A stretch of DNA of 35,071 nucleotides, taken from NCBI GenBank assembly GCA_023255285.1, contig JALRIY010000002.1, positions 1 through 35,071 of the forward strand, written 5' to 3'. Under the pieces are notes generated by a model. That model did not search any database and was not told the DNA's origin. It worked only from the letters and a program-made list of their open reading frames with translations. This document shows, piece by piece, positions 16,233 through 23,575 of the stretch (positions are counted from its first letter, which is position 1; each line of letters begins with the position of its first letter). Both the position numbers and the translations under genes were made by a program. Source of the DNA: Algoriphagus sp. (GTDB taxonomy: Bacteria > Bacteroidota > Bacteroidia > Cytophagales > Cyclobacteriaceae).

Positions 16233-16322
16233 ATGCCTTGCGGTAAGAAAAGAAAAAGACATAAGATCGCTACGCACAAGCGTAAGAAGAGACTAAGAAA
16301 AAACAGACATAAGAAGAAGTAA
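16233..16322 (+). CDS. 29-aa mS38/bS22-like (AURKAIP1/COX24 domain) small basic protein
   Basis: A very short gene of 29 codons, about two-thirds Lys, Arg or His (MPCGKKRKRHKIATHKRKKR, then a basic tail ending HKKK). This is the pattern annotated in Bacteroidota as an AURKAIP1/COX24 domain protein. The mitochondrial counterpart is ribosomal protein mS38, and the short actinobacterial counterpart is bS22 of the small subunit near the decoding centre. By analogy this is probably a ribosomal small-subunit protein; I infer this from sequence resemblance only. It sits 30 bp after the TPR gene and 60 bp before RNase G, all on one strand, so it is likely cotranscribed. It is too short for most gene finders. 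Confidence 0.85.
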   Translation: MPCGKKRKRHKIATHKRKKRLRKNRHKKK

Positions 16323-16382
16323 TTCCTTCTTTTTGAGCTAGTAGAAGTAAAGTACGTTCATTAACAGTAGTTTAAAGAAAAT

Positions 16383-17954
16383 TTGAGTACGGAATTGTTA
16401 ATCGATTCTGCTCAAAATGGAAGTCGAATAGCCTTATTGCAAGAAAAGCAGCTGGTAGAGCTCCATTCCGAAGGGATGGATAACCAGTTTAAGGTGGGCG
16501 ACATTTATTTGGGTACGGTCCGCAAAATTGTCAATGGCCTCAATGCCGCGTTTATCGACGTTGGCTATGAAAAAGATGGCTTTTTGCATTACCAAGACCT
16601 TGGTCCAAATAGTAATAGCTTGTTCAAGTTTACCAAAATGGTACGCAACAACAACTATTCCAACCACCTGTTGAAGGGCTTTGAAAACGAACCAGAAATA
16701 GAAAAAGTCGGGAAAATCGACAAAATTCTAGCGAAAACCAATCAGGTATTGGTGCAAGTTGTCAAAGAACCTATCTCAACTAAAGGCCCTAGACTATCCT
16801 GTGAGCTCTCTCTACCCGGGCGATATCTCGTGCTTGTTCCCTTCTCTGACACCGTCAATGTGTCCAAGAAGATACGCAGCAACGAAGAGCGCAAAAGGCT
16901 GCTCAGACTAATCAATTCGATCAAACCTGCCAACTTTGGAGTAATCATCCGAACCGTGGCCGAAGGACAGTCCGTGACGGAACTGGATAAAGACCTTCGA
17001 AATCTTCTCACCAATTGGGAAGAGGGTATGAGCAAATTGCTGAAAGCCAAAAGTCGGGACAAAATCATTGGAGAGATGAGTATGGCTTCCTCACTTGTGA
17101 GAGACCTACTCAACGAATCATTCGATGCAATCACCGTAGAAGAAGAATCTACTTACGATCAGATCCGTTCCTACATCAGGTCTATAGCGCCTGAAAAAGA
17201 AAAAATTGTCAAACTTTACAACGGTAAAGTCAAGCTATTTGAAAGTTTTGGAATCGAAAAGCAAATCAAAAGCTTGTTTGGACAGTCCGTAAGCCTACCC
17301 CAGGGTGGCTATGTGATTATAGAGCACACCGAAGCCCTGCACGTCATTGACGTCAATAGTGGCAACAAGTCCAACCAAGAAAGTGACCAGGAATCTACAG
17401 CACTTAAAACCAACCTGGTGGCTGCTAAAGAAATTGCTAGACAGCTCCGCCTCCGTGATATGGGAGGTATTATCGTGGTCGATTTTATCGACATGAAAAA
17501 AGCCGAAAACAAAAAGGCAATTTTCGATGCCATGATGCTGGAGATGAAATTTGACAGATCCAAGCATACCGTTTTGCCCTTAAGCAAATTTGGGCTAATG
17601 CAAATCACCCGACAGCGCGTGCGTCCTGAAGTCAATATTGTGACCAAGGAAACCTGCCCTGCTTGCAATGGTACCGGCAAAATCCAAGCGTCTATTCTAG
17701 TCGCTGATAAGTTGGAAAAGGATTTGGAGCACATGGCCACCATCCAAAACGTGGATAAAATCCACATCGGCTTGCATCCTTATCTGCACGCCTACTTTAC
17801 CACTGGCCTGATTAGCCGACGTGTAAAGTGGTTTTTTAAATATTACAAATGGATAAAACTGATCAAAGATTCTTCGCTACCCGTGACGGAATACAGATTT
17901 CTAGATGAATCTGGAGAAGAAATTGAATTAAAAGTAAAAAGCGAGACTGAGTAA
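16383..17954 (+). CDS. rng: Ribonuclease G/E family endoribonuclease
   Basis: A 523-residue endoribonuclease of the RNase E/G family that processes rRNA precursors and decays mRNA. An S1-like RNA-binding domain spans about residues 35-130 (GDIYLGTVRKIVNGLNAAFIDVG) and carries a 35-residue insert after YQDLGP. The catalytic Mg-binding aspartates are Asp323 (HVIDVNSG) and Asp367 (IVVDFIDM). The zinc-link cysteines are Cys425 and Cys428 (CPACNGTG). There is no long disordered degradosome tail, so it is of RNase G type. Translation starts at a TTG (16383), fixed by the family N-terminus ST-ELLIDS. The terminator at 17936-17969 begins inside its last codons. Local GC content in the body of the gene is visibly above the neighbours. 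Confidence 0.95.
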   Translation: MSTELLIDSAQNGSRIALLQEKQLVELHSEGMDNQFKVGDIYLGTVRKIVNGLNAAFIDVGYEKDGFLHYQDLGPNSNSLFKFTKMVRNNNYSNHLLKGFENEPEIEKVGKIDKILAKTNQVLVQVVKEPISTKGPRLSCELSLPGRYLVLVPFSDTVNVSKKIRSNEERKRLLRLINSIKPANFGVIIRTVAEGQSVTELDKDLRNLLTNWEEGMSKLLKAKSRDKIIGEMSMASSLVRDLLNESFDAITVEEESTYDQIRSYIRSIAPEKEKIVKLYNGKVKLFESFGIEKQIKSLFGQSVSLPQGGYVIIEHTEALHVIDVNSGNKSNQESDQESTALKTNLVAAKEIARQLRLRDMGGIIVVDFIDMKKAENKKAIFDAMMLEMKFDRSKHTVLPLSKFGLMQITRQRVRPEVNIVTKETCPACNGTGKIQASILVADKLEKDLEHMATIQNVDKIHIGLHPYLHAYFTTGLISRRVKWFFKYYKWIKLIKDSSLPVTEYRFLDESGEEIELKVKSETE

Positions 17955-17969
17955 GTCTCGCTTTTTTTT
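17936..17969. terminator. Intrinsic terminator overlapping the rng stop codon
   Basis: Stem GCGAGACT (17941-17948) / AGTCTCGC (17954-17961) with loop GAGTA, preceded by A5 and followed by T8. The left arm encodes the last residues of RNase G and the TAA stop lies across the loop and right arm. The flanking A and T runs make it usable from both strands, and DUF3127 converges on it (its stop is 26 bp away). Confidence 0.92.
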
Positions 17970-17994
17970 ATGGTTTTGTGAACAAGAGATTCGG

Positions 17995-18339
17995 TTAAAA
18001 GGGGAGTTTGTCCTCGTCTGAAGCTTCGTAAAAAGTATCTACATCAGGAGGGCCTACTGGCAGTCCTCCACCCTGGCTGCGGTCTACCTTGTAGGCTTTT
18101 ACCTCAGTGTACCAGCGCCCATTGTATTCCCTGCTTTCTACATCTATTCCAAGGGTAACTTGCTCCCCTACTTTCAAGCCAAACTGGTCTATTTTATCCC
18201 CCCAGATGGAAACACATACTTTTTTGGGATATTGACCTCCTGTTTCGACAATATATTCTTGCTTGCGCCAAGCATTTCCACTTTTTGAGCTCCCACTCAC
18301 TTCCGGTAATAGGGAGGTTACTTTTCCACTTAAATCCAT
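17995..18339 (-). CDS. DUF3127 protein with SSB-like C-terminal tail
   Basis: A 114-residue protein matching the DUF3127 family, found widely in Bacteroidota and without an assigned function. The N-terminal part (about 1-90) has the strand pattern of a small OB-like barrel: MDLSGKVTSLLPE, KQEYIVETGGQYPKKVCVSIWGD, GEQVTLGIDVESREYNGRWYTEVKAY. A Gly/Pro linker follows and the protein ends SDEDKLPF, which resembles the acidic DDDLPF tip of SSB, the docking peptide for repair and replication enzymes. The SSB in this same window ends in DDDLPF, which makes the comparison direct. The ATG at 18339 fits the family. It is a single gene, convergent with rng. The SSB-partner idea is inference. Confidence 0.85.
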   Translation of the reverse strand: MDLSGKVTSLLPEVSGSSKSGNAWRKQEYIVETGGQYPKKVCVSIWGDKIDQFGLKVGEQVTLGIDVESREYNGRWYTEVKAYKVDRSQGGGLPVGPPDVDTFYEASDEDKLPF

Positions 18340-18569
18340 TCTTCTTTTTTCTAATTAAGAGTACGAAGGTAAGCAAAGCCTTTTACTTTTTTCAAACCTT
18401 CATTTTCATCTTTTTGTTAGGAGCATTTCCTGAATTCGCGGCAAATACACATCTACTCCAAAATCTGAGTTTCCATAACAAATAAAAATACGAAATTAAT
18501 ACAAAAAATAAAATAAAATATAATAAATAACATAAAATACAATATTAATTAGCGAAACTTAAAAATAAG

Positions 18570-18601
18570 TTGCCTATTTTAATTATTTGGCCTTAGTTTT
18601 G
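18570..18601 (+). promoter_or_regulatory. Candidate promoter for the ECF sigma gene
   Basis: TTG (18570-18572) and TAGTTTTG (18594-18601, matches TAnnTTTG) are 21 bp apart, the full Bacteroidota -33/-7 arrangement and the best such pair in the window. It lies 97 bp before the sigma ATG. The rest of the 359-bp gap 18340-18698 is mostly A/T. The stretch 18480-18550 has repeated short A-tracts such as AAATAAAATAAAAT that may act as an UP-like or bent element. I see no gene in it and no exact box for DUF3127. Confidence 0.6.
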
Positions 18602-18698
18602 AGCCCTTTTAAAAATAATTTCTAAGCGTTTACTCATCTTTTCACCTAACCCGATACTATGGCCTAGACTTTTACGTTGTATATAAACCAACTTAAAA

Positions 18699-19301
18699 AT
18701 GAGTAAGCAATTAGGTCCAGATGACAGTGTGTTGATCACCTTGTATCGCAATGGCAATGAAGCTGCCTTTAATCAATTAGTAGATCGGTATCAGAGTAAG
18801 GTATTTACTACACTCTTTTTGATTGTAAAAGATCAAGATGTAGCAGAAGACTTGCTACAAGATGTTTTTGTTAAGGTAATCCATACCTTGAATTCAGACA
18901 AGTACAACGAAGAGGGTAAATTTCAGCCTTGGTTGCTGCGCATTGCACATAACCTCGCCATCGATCACTTTAGAAAGGCTAAAAGATACCCGACCATCCT
19001 CTTGGAAGATGGGAGCAATCTACTTAATTCCCTAAACTTTGCTTCAGAGTCTTCTGAGCAGCAGCAGATCAAGGAAGAAACCTTGGTTTGGGTGCGTAAT
19101 TTGATTGATGAGCTTCCAGAGGCACAGAAAGAAGTAGTTATTATGCGGCATTACTTAGACTTGAGTTTTCAGGAAATTGCCGAACAGACTGGCGTCAGTA
19201 TAAATACAGCTTTGGGAAGGATGCGCTATGCACTCAACCATATTCGAAAAAAAATGAAACAACAAACTAGTGCCTATGCAAAAACAATTTACCCCAAATG
19301 A
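18699..19301 (+). CDS. ECF-type RNA polymerase sigma factor
   Basis: A 200-residue sigma-70 family factor with only regions 2 and 4, the ECF layout. Region 2 is at about residues 20-95 (FNQLVDRYQSKVFTTLFL, then DVAEDLLQDVFVKV and the promoter-melting FQPWLLRIAHNLAIDHFRK). Region 4 is at about 135-190 (ELPEAQKEVVIMRHYLDLSFQEIAEQ, with the helix-turn-helix GVSINTALGRMRYAL). There is no C-terminal SnoaL-type extension and no adjacent FecR/SusC pair, so it is not the usual polysaccharide-locus ECF. The gene overlaps the start of the next small frame by 26 bp, which implies translational coupling. A good TTG-N21-TAGTTTTG promoter precedes it. Targets are unknown. Confidence 0.93.
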   Translation: MSKQLGPDDSVLITLYRNGNEAAFNQLVDRYQSKVFTTLFLIVKDQDVAEDLLQDVFVKVIHTLNSDKYNEEGKFQPWLLRIAHNLAIDHFRKAKRYPTILLEDGSNLLNSLNFASESSEQQQIKEETLVWVRNLIDELPEAQKEVVIMRHYLDLSFQEIAEQTGVSINTALGRMRYALNHIRKKMKQQTSAYAKTIYPK

Positions 19302-19509
19302 CCTGATCAGATATATCTATCAGGAAATGCCGGAGGTAGAACAAGAACTCTTAATGCAAGCCTTGCACAGCGATAATGCCTTGATGCAAGAATATATTCA
19401 ACTGCTGAGCACCGTGGAGTTTTTGGAGCAAGTCAACTTGCAACCTTCCGAAAAAGTAGTGAAAGCCATTAAAAAAATGGCTCAGTCTACGAGACTTCCA
19501 CAAGTCTGA
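19276..19509 (+). CDS. Small acidic protein overlapping the sigma gene, possible anti-sigma
   Basis: A 77-residue soluble, largely helical, acidic protein (TPNDLIRYIYQEMPEVEQ near the start, Lys-rich at the end) with no membrane segment, no Cys and no ZAS zinc motif. Its start (ATG at 19276; a GTG at 19270 is also possible) lies inside the sigma gene, giving an overlap of 23-29 bp, and the pair ends at one terminator. Constant coupling to a sigma factor suggests a binding regulator or cofactor of the sigma factor. The early motif DLIRYIYQEM resembles the short helix seen at the start of many anti-sigma domains. I do not recognise it as a named family, so the role is inference. Confidence 0.8.
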   Translation: MQKQFTPNDLIRYIYQEMPEVEQELLMQALHSDNALMQEYIQLLSTVEFLEQVNLQPSEKVVKAIKKMAQSTRLPQV

Positions 19510-19517
19510 ACTAAGGT

Positions 19518-19546
19518 AACCCCGCATTTTGGCGGGGTTTTCTTTT
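19518..19546 (+). terminator. Intrinsic terminator of the sigma operon
   Basis: Stem AACCCCGC (19518-19525) / GCGGGGTT (19532-19539), loop ATTTTG, followed by TTCTTTT. It stands 9 bp after the stop of the small overlapping gene. Confidence 0.9.
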
Positions 19547-19635
19547 GCTATACTTATCCTAGCATTTTTTTCGTGGGATGCCCCAGTTGATTTTTGTGAG
19601 TAGCCGATTTTTCACAAGTAACTCGAGAAATTAGG

Positions 19636-19692
19636 TGATGAAGTTCAGTTGCCTGAGCTGTGGTCTATGGACCATTTAAAACCACTTCATCA
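19636..19692. repeat. Inverted repeat at the 3' end of the ALDH gene
   Basis: Perfect 9-bp arms TGATGAAGT (19636-19644) and ACTTCATCA (19684-19692) enclose 39 bp. Inside them is a second small hairpin, TGGTC-TATG-GACCA (19661-19674). The right arm lies in the last codons of the ALDH gene. In minus-strand RNA this would fold as a two-tier hairpin at the 3' end; there is no clear U-tract. Confidence 0.4.
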
Positions 19693-21097
19693 TTGTAGCA
19701 ATCAACTTCTTAACACGAATGCCGTATGGTGGACGCAATAAGGTAACGTTATTGAATCCAATACGCTGTTTCAATACGCCCTTTTCATTGCTAAAGGCCA
19801 AAAAGCCGTACTTGCCGTGAGACTTGCCAATCCCACTGTTATTGACCCCTCCAAAAGGGAGTTCACTATGCAGAAAATGAAGCACGCAATCGTTGATAAC
19901 CACATTTCCAGAACTAGTCTCAGTCATTACCCGCTTTGCTTGCATCTCGTCTTTGCCAAAAAAGTAGAGTGCCAATGGCTTGGGTTGGGATTGGATCAGT
20001 GCTAGGGCATCGTTGAGATGACTGTAAGTGACAATTGGTAGGATAGGACCAAAAATTTCCTCTTTGAAGACGAGCATGTCTTCGCGAATAGCTGAAATCA
20101 AGGTAGGTGCTACATACCTGGATGCTTCATCCAACTCTCCACCTGCTTCTACCTGAGCACCTTTTTGAAGTGCATCTTCCAATAACTCCCGAATTCGTTC
20201 AAAATGTCTTGCATTGATCAAACGAGCATAGTCCTGGCTTTGCATGATTCCCTTTCCATTGGTATCGTAGTAGCGAGTCAACACCTCGCACGCATGGCCG
20301 ATAAAGATTTCCTTTTTGTCCTCAGGCACTAGGATGTAATCTGGAGCAATGCAGGTTTGCCCGCAGTTAACAAACTTCCCCCAGATCAATTTTTCTGCAG
20401 CATCTTTTAGGTCAGCCGAAGTATCTAGAATTACGGGAGATTTACCTCCTAATTCCAGGGTCACCGAACTCAAATGTTGTGCAGCAGCACGCATCACAAT
20501 TTTTCCAATCGTTGGGCTCCCAGTAAAGAATATATGGTCAAAAGGCAAAGACAATAGTTCTGAGGCCACTTCTTTTTCTCCCAAGCAAACCGCTACTTCA
20601 TGAGGTGCAAAAAGTTCGCTCACGAGGTCCTGTACTAGCTGTGCAGTATGTGGTGCATGTTCTGAGGGTTTCAGAATGGCTGTACAACCTGCCGCTAGTG
20701 CAGCTACCAAAGGTCCAATGGCAAGGTTAAAGGGAAAGTTCCATGGAGATATCAACAAGGCTCTCCCTTTGGGTTCAGCTACGACAGAAGCAGAGGTTCC
20801 AAACATCGGCAATGGGGTCGGCTGAGATTGTGGTTTCATCCATGTTACCAAGTTTTTTAGGCAATATTTAATTTCTGCCGTGACTGGAAAGATTTCATTG
20901 AGATCAACTTCTGGCGCTGGTTTGTTGAAATCTAGCCACAGCGCTTCCCGAATAGCTTCTTGGTGGGAATTAATCCAATTTAACAACTTAATTAGCCGTT
21001 CCTTTCGTTCTTGCAGAGTGGACTTCCTCCAGGCTAATGCGGTGGGTAATTGACTAGCAAAAAGGTCAGAGGGGCTTGATGGAAGGGTAGAAAGCAT
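19676..21097 (-). CDS. Aldehyde dehydrogenase, ALDH3-like
   Basis: A 473-residue NAD(P)-dependent aldehyde dehydrogenase, closest in layout to class-3 (fatty or aromatic aldehyde) enzymes, which lack the N-terminal extension of class 1/2. Catalytic features: Asn120 (SPWNFPF), Lys143 in LKPSEHAP, Glu215 (LELGGKSP) and nucleophile Cys249 (NCGQTCIAPD). The EEIFGPILP and LPFGGVNNSGIG motifs follow. The C-terminus ends in a hydrophobic/basic VKKLIATMMKWF stretch that resembles the membrane-associating tail of fatty aldehyde dehydrogenases; this would point to lipid aldehydes, but weakly. It is the last gene of a minus-strand run after M23 and rluF, 108 bp from rluF. Confidence 0.93.
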   Translation of the reverse strand: MLSTLPSSPSDLFASQLPTALAWRKSTLQERKERLIKLLNWINSHQEAIREALWLDFNKPAPEVDLNEIFPVTAEIKYCLKNLVTWMKPQSQPTPLPMFGTSASVVAEPKGRALLISPWNFPFNLAIGPLVAALAAGCTAILKPSEHAPHTAQLVQDLVSELFAPHEVAVCLGEKEVASELLSLPFDHIFFTGSPTIGKIVMRAAAQHLSSVTLELGGKSPVILDTSADLKDAAEKLIWGKFVNCGQTCIAPDYILVPEDKKEIFIGHACEVLTRYYDTNGKGIMQSQDYARLINARHFERIRELLEDALQKGAQVEAGGELDEASRYVAPTLISAIREDMLVFKEEIFGPILPIVTYSHLNDALALIQSQPKPLALYFFGKDEMQAKRVMTETSSGNVVINDCVLHFLHSELPFGGVNNSGIGKSHGKYGFLAFSNEKGVLKQRIGFNNVTLLRPPYGIRVKKLIATMMKWF

Positions 21098-21205
21098 GGA
21101 TTGATGGGATAAAGTAGAGGTAAGCCTTTCACTAAGTCAAGTTACAAGAAAAATAGGATAGTTAGGAATAGCAGAATGTGCTCAGCAGATTGGAATAGCG
21201 AGCGT

Positions 21206-21934
21206 TTAGGTGGTTTTGGAACTGTCTTGGATGAGGAGATTGAGTTGAGTTAGTTCCTTTTCACTTAAATCTCTCCATTTGCCTACTGCTAGGTCCAACT
21301 GAATATGCATGATTCGAATCCGCTTTAGTTGGGTTACTTGGTAACCCAAATGAGCACACATTCGTCGAATCTGTCGATTTAAGCCTTGAGTGAGGATGAT
21401 CCGGAATTTAAACCGGTTGATTAACACTACGGTGCAAGGAGCAGTGATAGTACCTAGGATTGGAATACCCAAACTCATCTTTTGTACAAAGCTTGGGTGA
21501 AGGGGCTTGTCTACTGTTACCACATACTCCTTTTCATGGTTGTTTTTTGAACGGAGAATTTTATTAACAAGATCCCCTTCGCTCGTCAACAGAATCAAAC
21601 CCTCGCTGTCTTTGTCCAGTCTACCAATAGGAAAAATACGTTCAGAATGACCAATAAAATCGATGATGTTGTCTTTTTCTCCTAGGGTATCTGTTGTTGA
21701 AACAATACCTACGGGTTTATTAAAAGCAATGTAAACATGCTGCTGCTTTGGCTTTCCGATCAATTGCCCATCTACCCTAACTTCATCCGTGGGGAAGACT
21801 TGGGTGCCTAATTCTGGGATTTTTCCATTGATGGTGATTCGTTTTTGTTCTAAAAGACCATCTGCAGCTCTACGAGAGCAAAAACCGACTTCACTTAAGT
21901 ACTTGTTGATCCGAATAGAGGTGGGCTGGCTCAT
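21206..21934 (-). CDS. rluF: RluF-type 23S rRNA pseudouridine synthase
   Basis: A 242-residue pseudouridine synthase of the RsuA/RluB/E/F group, most like RluF (23S U2604; also tRNA-Tyr U35 in E. coli). It has an S4 RNA-binding domain at about residues 6-55 (IRINKYLSEVGFCSRRAADGLLEQKRITING). The catalytic domain follows, with FNKPVGIVSTTD and the nucleophile Asp107 in GRLDKDSEGLILLT. The C-terminal motif LTQGLNRQIRRMCAHLGYQVTQLKRIRI is typical of the group. A GTG at 21946 would add four residues; I take the ATG at 21934. It lies between the M23 peptidase and ALDH genes on the same strand. RluB/RsuA-type specificity is not excluded. Confidence 0.92.
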   Translation of the reverse strand: MSQPTSIRINKYLSEVGFCSRRAADGLLEQKRITINGKIPELGTQVFPTDEVRVDGQLIGKPKQQHVYIAFNKPVGIVSTTDTLGEKDNIIDFIGHSERIFPIGRLDKDSEGLILLTSEGDLVNKILRSKNNHEKEYVVTVDKPLHPSFVQKMSLGIPILGTITAPCTVVLINRFKFRIILTQGLNRQIRRMCAHLGYQVTQLKRIRIMHIQLDLAVGKWRDLSEKELTQLNLLIQDSSKTT

Positions 21935-22002
21935 AGCTAAGTTCACTACCTAAACCTCTTAGTAGGGGAGGCAAACATGATTGAAAGATACAGTTTTTTA
22001 GA

Positions 22003-23295
22003 CTATTCCTGTTGTGAATGAATGGTGGATGCTAGAAGTCTATCGTCCACTGAGGGATCAATTTGAGCCAATAATTTTATTCCTTCCGCCTTTTTTTGGT
22101 TAAATGCTTGTAGGTTGGCTTGTTCAATGGGTTCGGAAGGAGGAATTCTTTCTTTTAGCCAATCGACTTGTTTGCCATTTTTCCAAAATCGGAAACAAAG
22201 GTGAGGGCCAGTGGCTAATCCAGTGCTGCCTACGTATCCTATGATTTGGCCTTGGGTAATACGCGTTCCTTTTTTAATTCCTTTTCCAATTTTTGAAAGG
22301 TGGAGGTATTGAGTGGTGTAGGTGGAATTGTGTTTTATTTTAACAAAATTTCCATTTGCTGACGTATACCTCGCCTCAATTACGGTGCCATCACCCACAC
22401 TTCGGATCTCCGTTCCAGTAGGGGCAGCATAATCGGTGCCTAGATGAGCCTTCACTCTTTTTTGAACGGGATGAAATCGGTTCAAATTATAGCGAGAACT
22501 AATGCGGGTATATTTAAGTGGATCACGAAGGAATGCTTTTTTAAAACTCTTACCTTCTTGGTCAAAGAAAGTAATCTGTCCATTTTGTTCAAATGGAATG
22601 GCATGCATGGCTACACCTCTGTGATTGAAGTAAGCGAGGTGGATTCCGGATAGCGATACGACCTGGTCCTCAATGATATTTTCTTCAAAGATAACTTTGA
22701 ATACATCCCCTTTTTGGAGGCTTTGAAAGTCCACCGACCATCCGTAAAGGTCTGCAAATTCATCGATTAGTTGGGGAGAAATCCCCTTATCCACCATGGC
22801 ATTGTAGAGGGAACTCTCAATCTTTCCTCCTACTGTTCTTTTCCGGGTTTGGGCAGGTTTCTCAGCTCTATACAAGTAGGCAGAATCCAAGTTGAATACG
22901 ACAAATTCTGCTGGATTGGGCTCATAGATAAAAAATTGTGCTTTGGAGGAGTTGGGGGCACTGAGTATGGTATATTTTTTATTTGCAGCTATCCTTCGTA
23001 CATCAAATACCTCTTTAGATTTTTTGGCTAGCTCATCAATGATTTGGTAAGGGATATTGAAGGGGGACAAGAGCGTAGATAAAGTTTCATTTTTAGTGAC
23101 TCTACCTTCTGTTATGGTAAAGTCGGTCACATTGATGCCATACAAAAATTTTTCTTGAGCGGTGGAATCCTCCTGCGGTAAGGAGTTTGGTTCATTCGAA
23201 AAAAGTTGGGAAAATCGTCCTTCTTGCTTTTGGTAAATCAAAATCAGGAGGATAGAAAGAAAAATGGTAATGTAGCCAATCCAATTTTTTTTCAT
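22003..23295 (-). CDS. M23-family (LytM) peptidoglycan endopeptidase-like protein with a substituted zinc ligand
   Basis: A 430-residue inner-membrane-anchored protein. A single hydrophobic segment (residues 6-21) is followed by two OapA/LysM-like regulatory modules (about 55-145 and 160-250; TLSTLLSPFNIPYQIIDELA, then the similar KIESSLYNAMVDKGISPQLI). The LytM domain spans about 265-380, as in E. coli MepM. Zinc and catalytic residues His284 and Asp288 (HLGTD), His332 (YLHL) and His365 are present, but the HxH motif reads HLC: Cys367 replaces the His that normally binds zinc. Cys can bind zinc, so it could be active, altered or regulatory. Length and architecture are otherwise standard. It probably helps cell-wall remodelling. 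Confidence 0.9.
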   Translation of the reverse strand: MKKNWIGYITIFLSILLILIYQKQEGRFSQLFSNEPNSLPQEDSTAQEKFLYGINVTDFTITEGRVTKNETLSTLLSPFNIPYQIIDELAKKSKEVFDVRRIAANKKYTILSAPNSSKAQFFIYEPNPAEFVVFNLDSAYLYRAEKPAQTRKRTVGGKIESSLYNAMVDKGISPQLIDEFADLYGWSVDFQSLQKGDVFKVIFEENIIEDQVVSLSGIHLAYFNHRGVAMHAIPFEQNGQITFFDQEGKSFKKAFLRDPLKYTRISSRYNLNRFHPVQKRVKAHLGTDYAAPTGTEIRSVGDGTVIEARYTSANGNFVKIKHNSTYTTQYLHLSKIGKGIKKGTRITQGQIIGYVGSTGLATGPHLCFRFWKNGKQVDWLKERIPPSEPIEQANLQAFNQKKAEGIKLLAQIDPSVDDRLLASTIHSQQE

Positions 23296-23543
23296 CTGGG
23301 GGAATTCAGGAGACAGGAACTAATTTGGGACTTCAAACAAGGGAAAAGAACCCTTTTTTCCAAGAATTTTCACCATAAAGTAGCAAAGGGAAGGGATAAT
23401 TTAACTCTTTTTAAAGGCTTACAACTGTTGAAAGAAGTGCCATTTGCTGAATTCAGAGCGCCTGCCTAGTAGGTAAAAAGAAAGAATTTCAGTCTGAAGT
23501 AGGGATTCTTCCCCTATCCTTATCGTTCTGTGTTGCATTTATT

Positions 23544-23551
23544 TATCTTTG
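23544..23551 (+). promoter_or_regulatory. Candidate -7 box for aspS
   Basis: TATCTTTG matches TAnnTTTG and ends 24 bp before the aspS ATG (23576). It overlaps the alternative TTG at 23549, so transcription would start after that codon and the ATG must be the real start. The remaining gap 23296-23543 has no gene I can support; it includes only a weak AAGGG/CCCTT hairpin near 23340-23356. Confidence 0.5.
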
Positions 23552-23575
23552 ACCTCCCAAAAAAAGGAATTAGTC

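Noticed and set aside
18480..18560. Repeated A/T words resembling a short tandem repeat or origin-like AT tract
   Set aside because: No regular unit length and no DnaA-box cluster; better explained as an AT-rich promoter upstream region.
23340..23356. AAGGG/CCCTT hairpin followed by T-run as a terminator
   Set aside because: Five-base stem and no plus-strand gene upstream for it to end.
23206..23469. 87-codon plus-strand frame across the start of the M23 gene
   Set aside because: Its first third lies antisense to the well-supported M23 gene, and the rest is unlike any protein I know.
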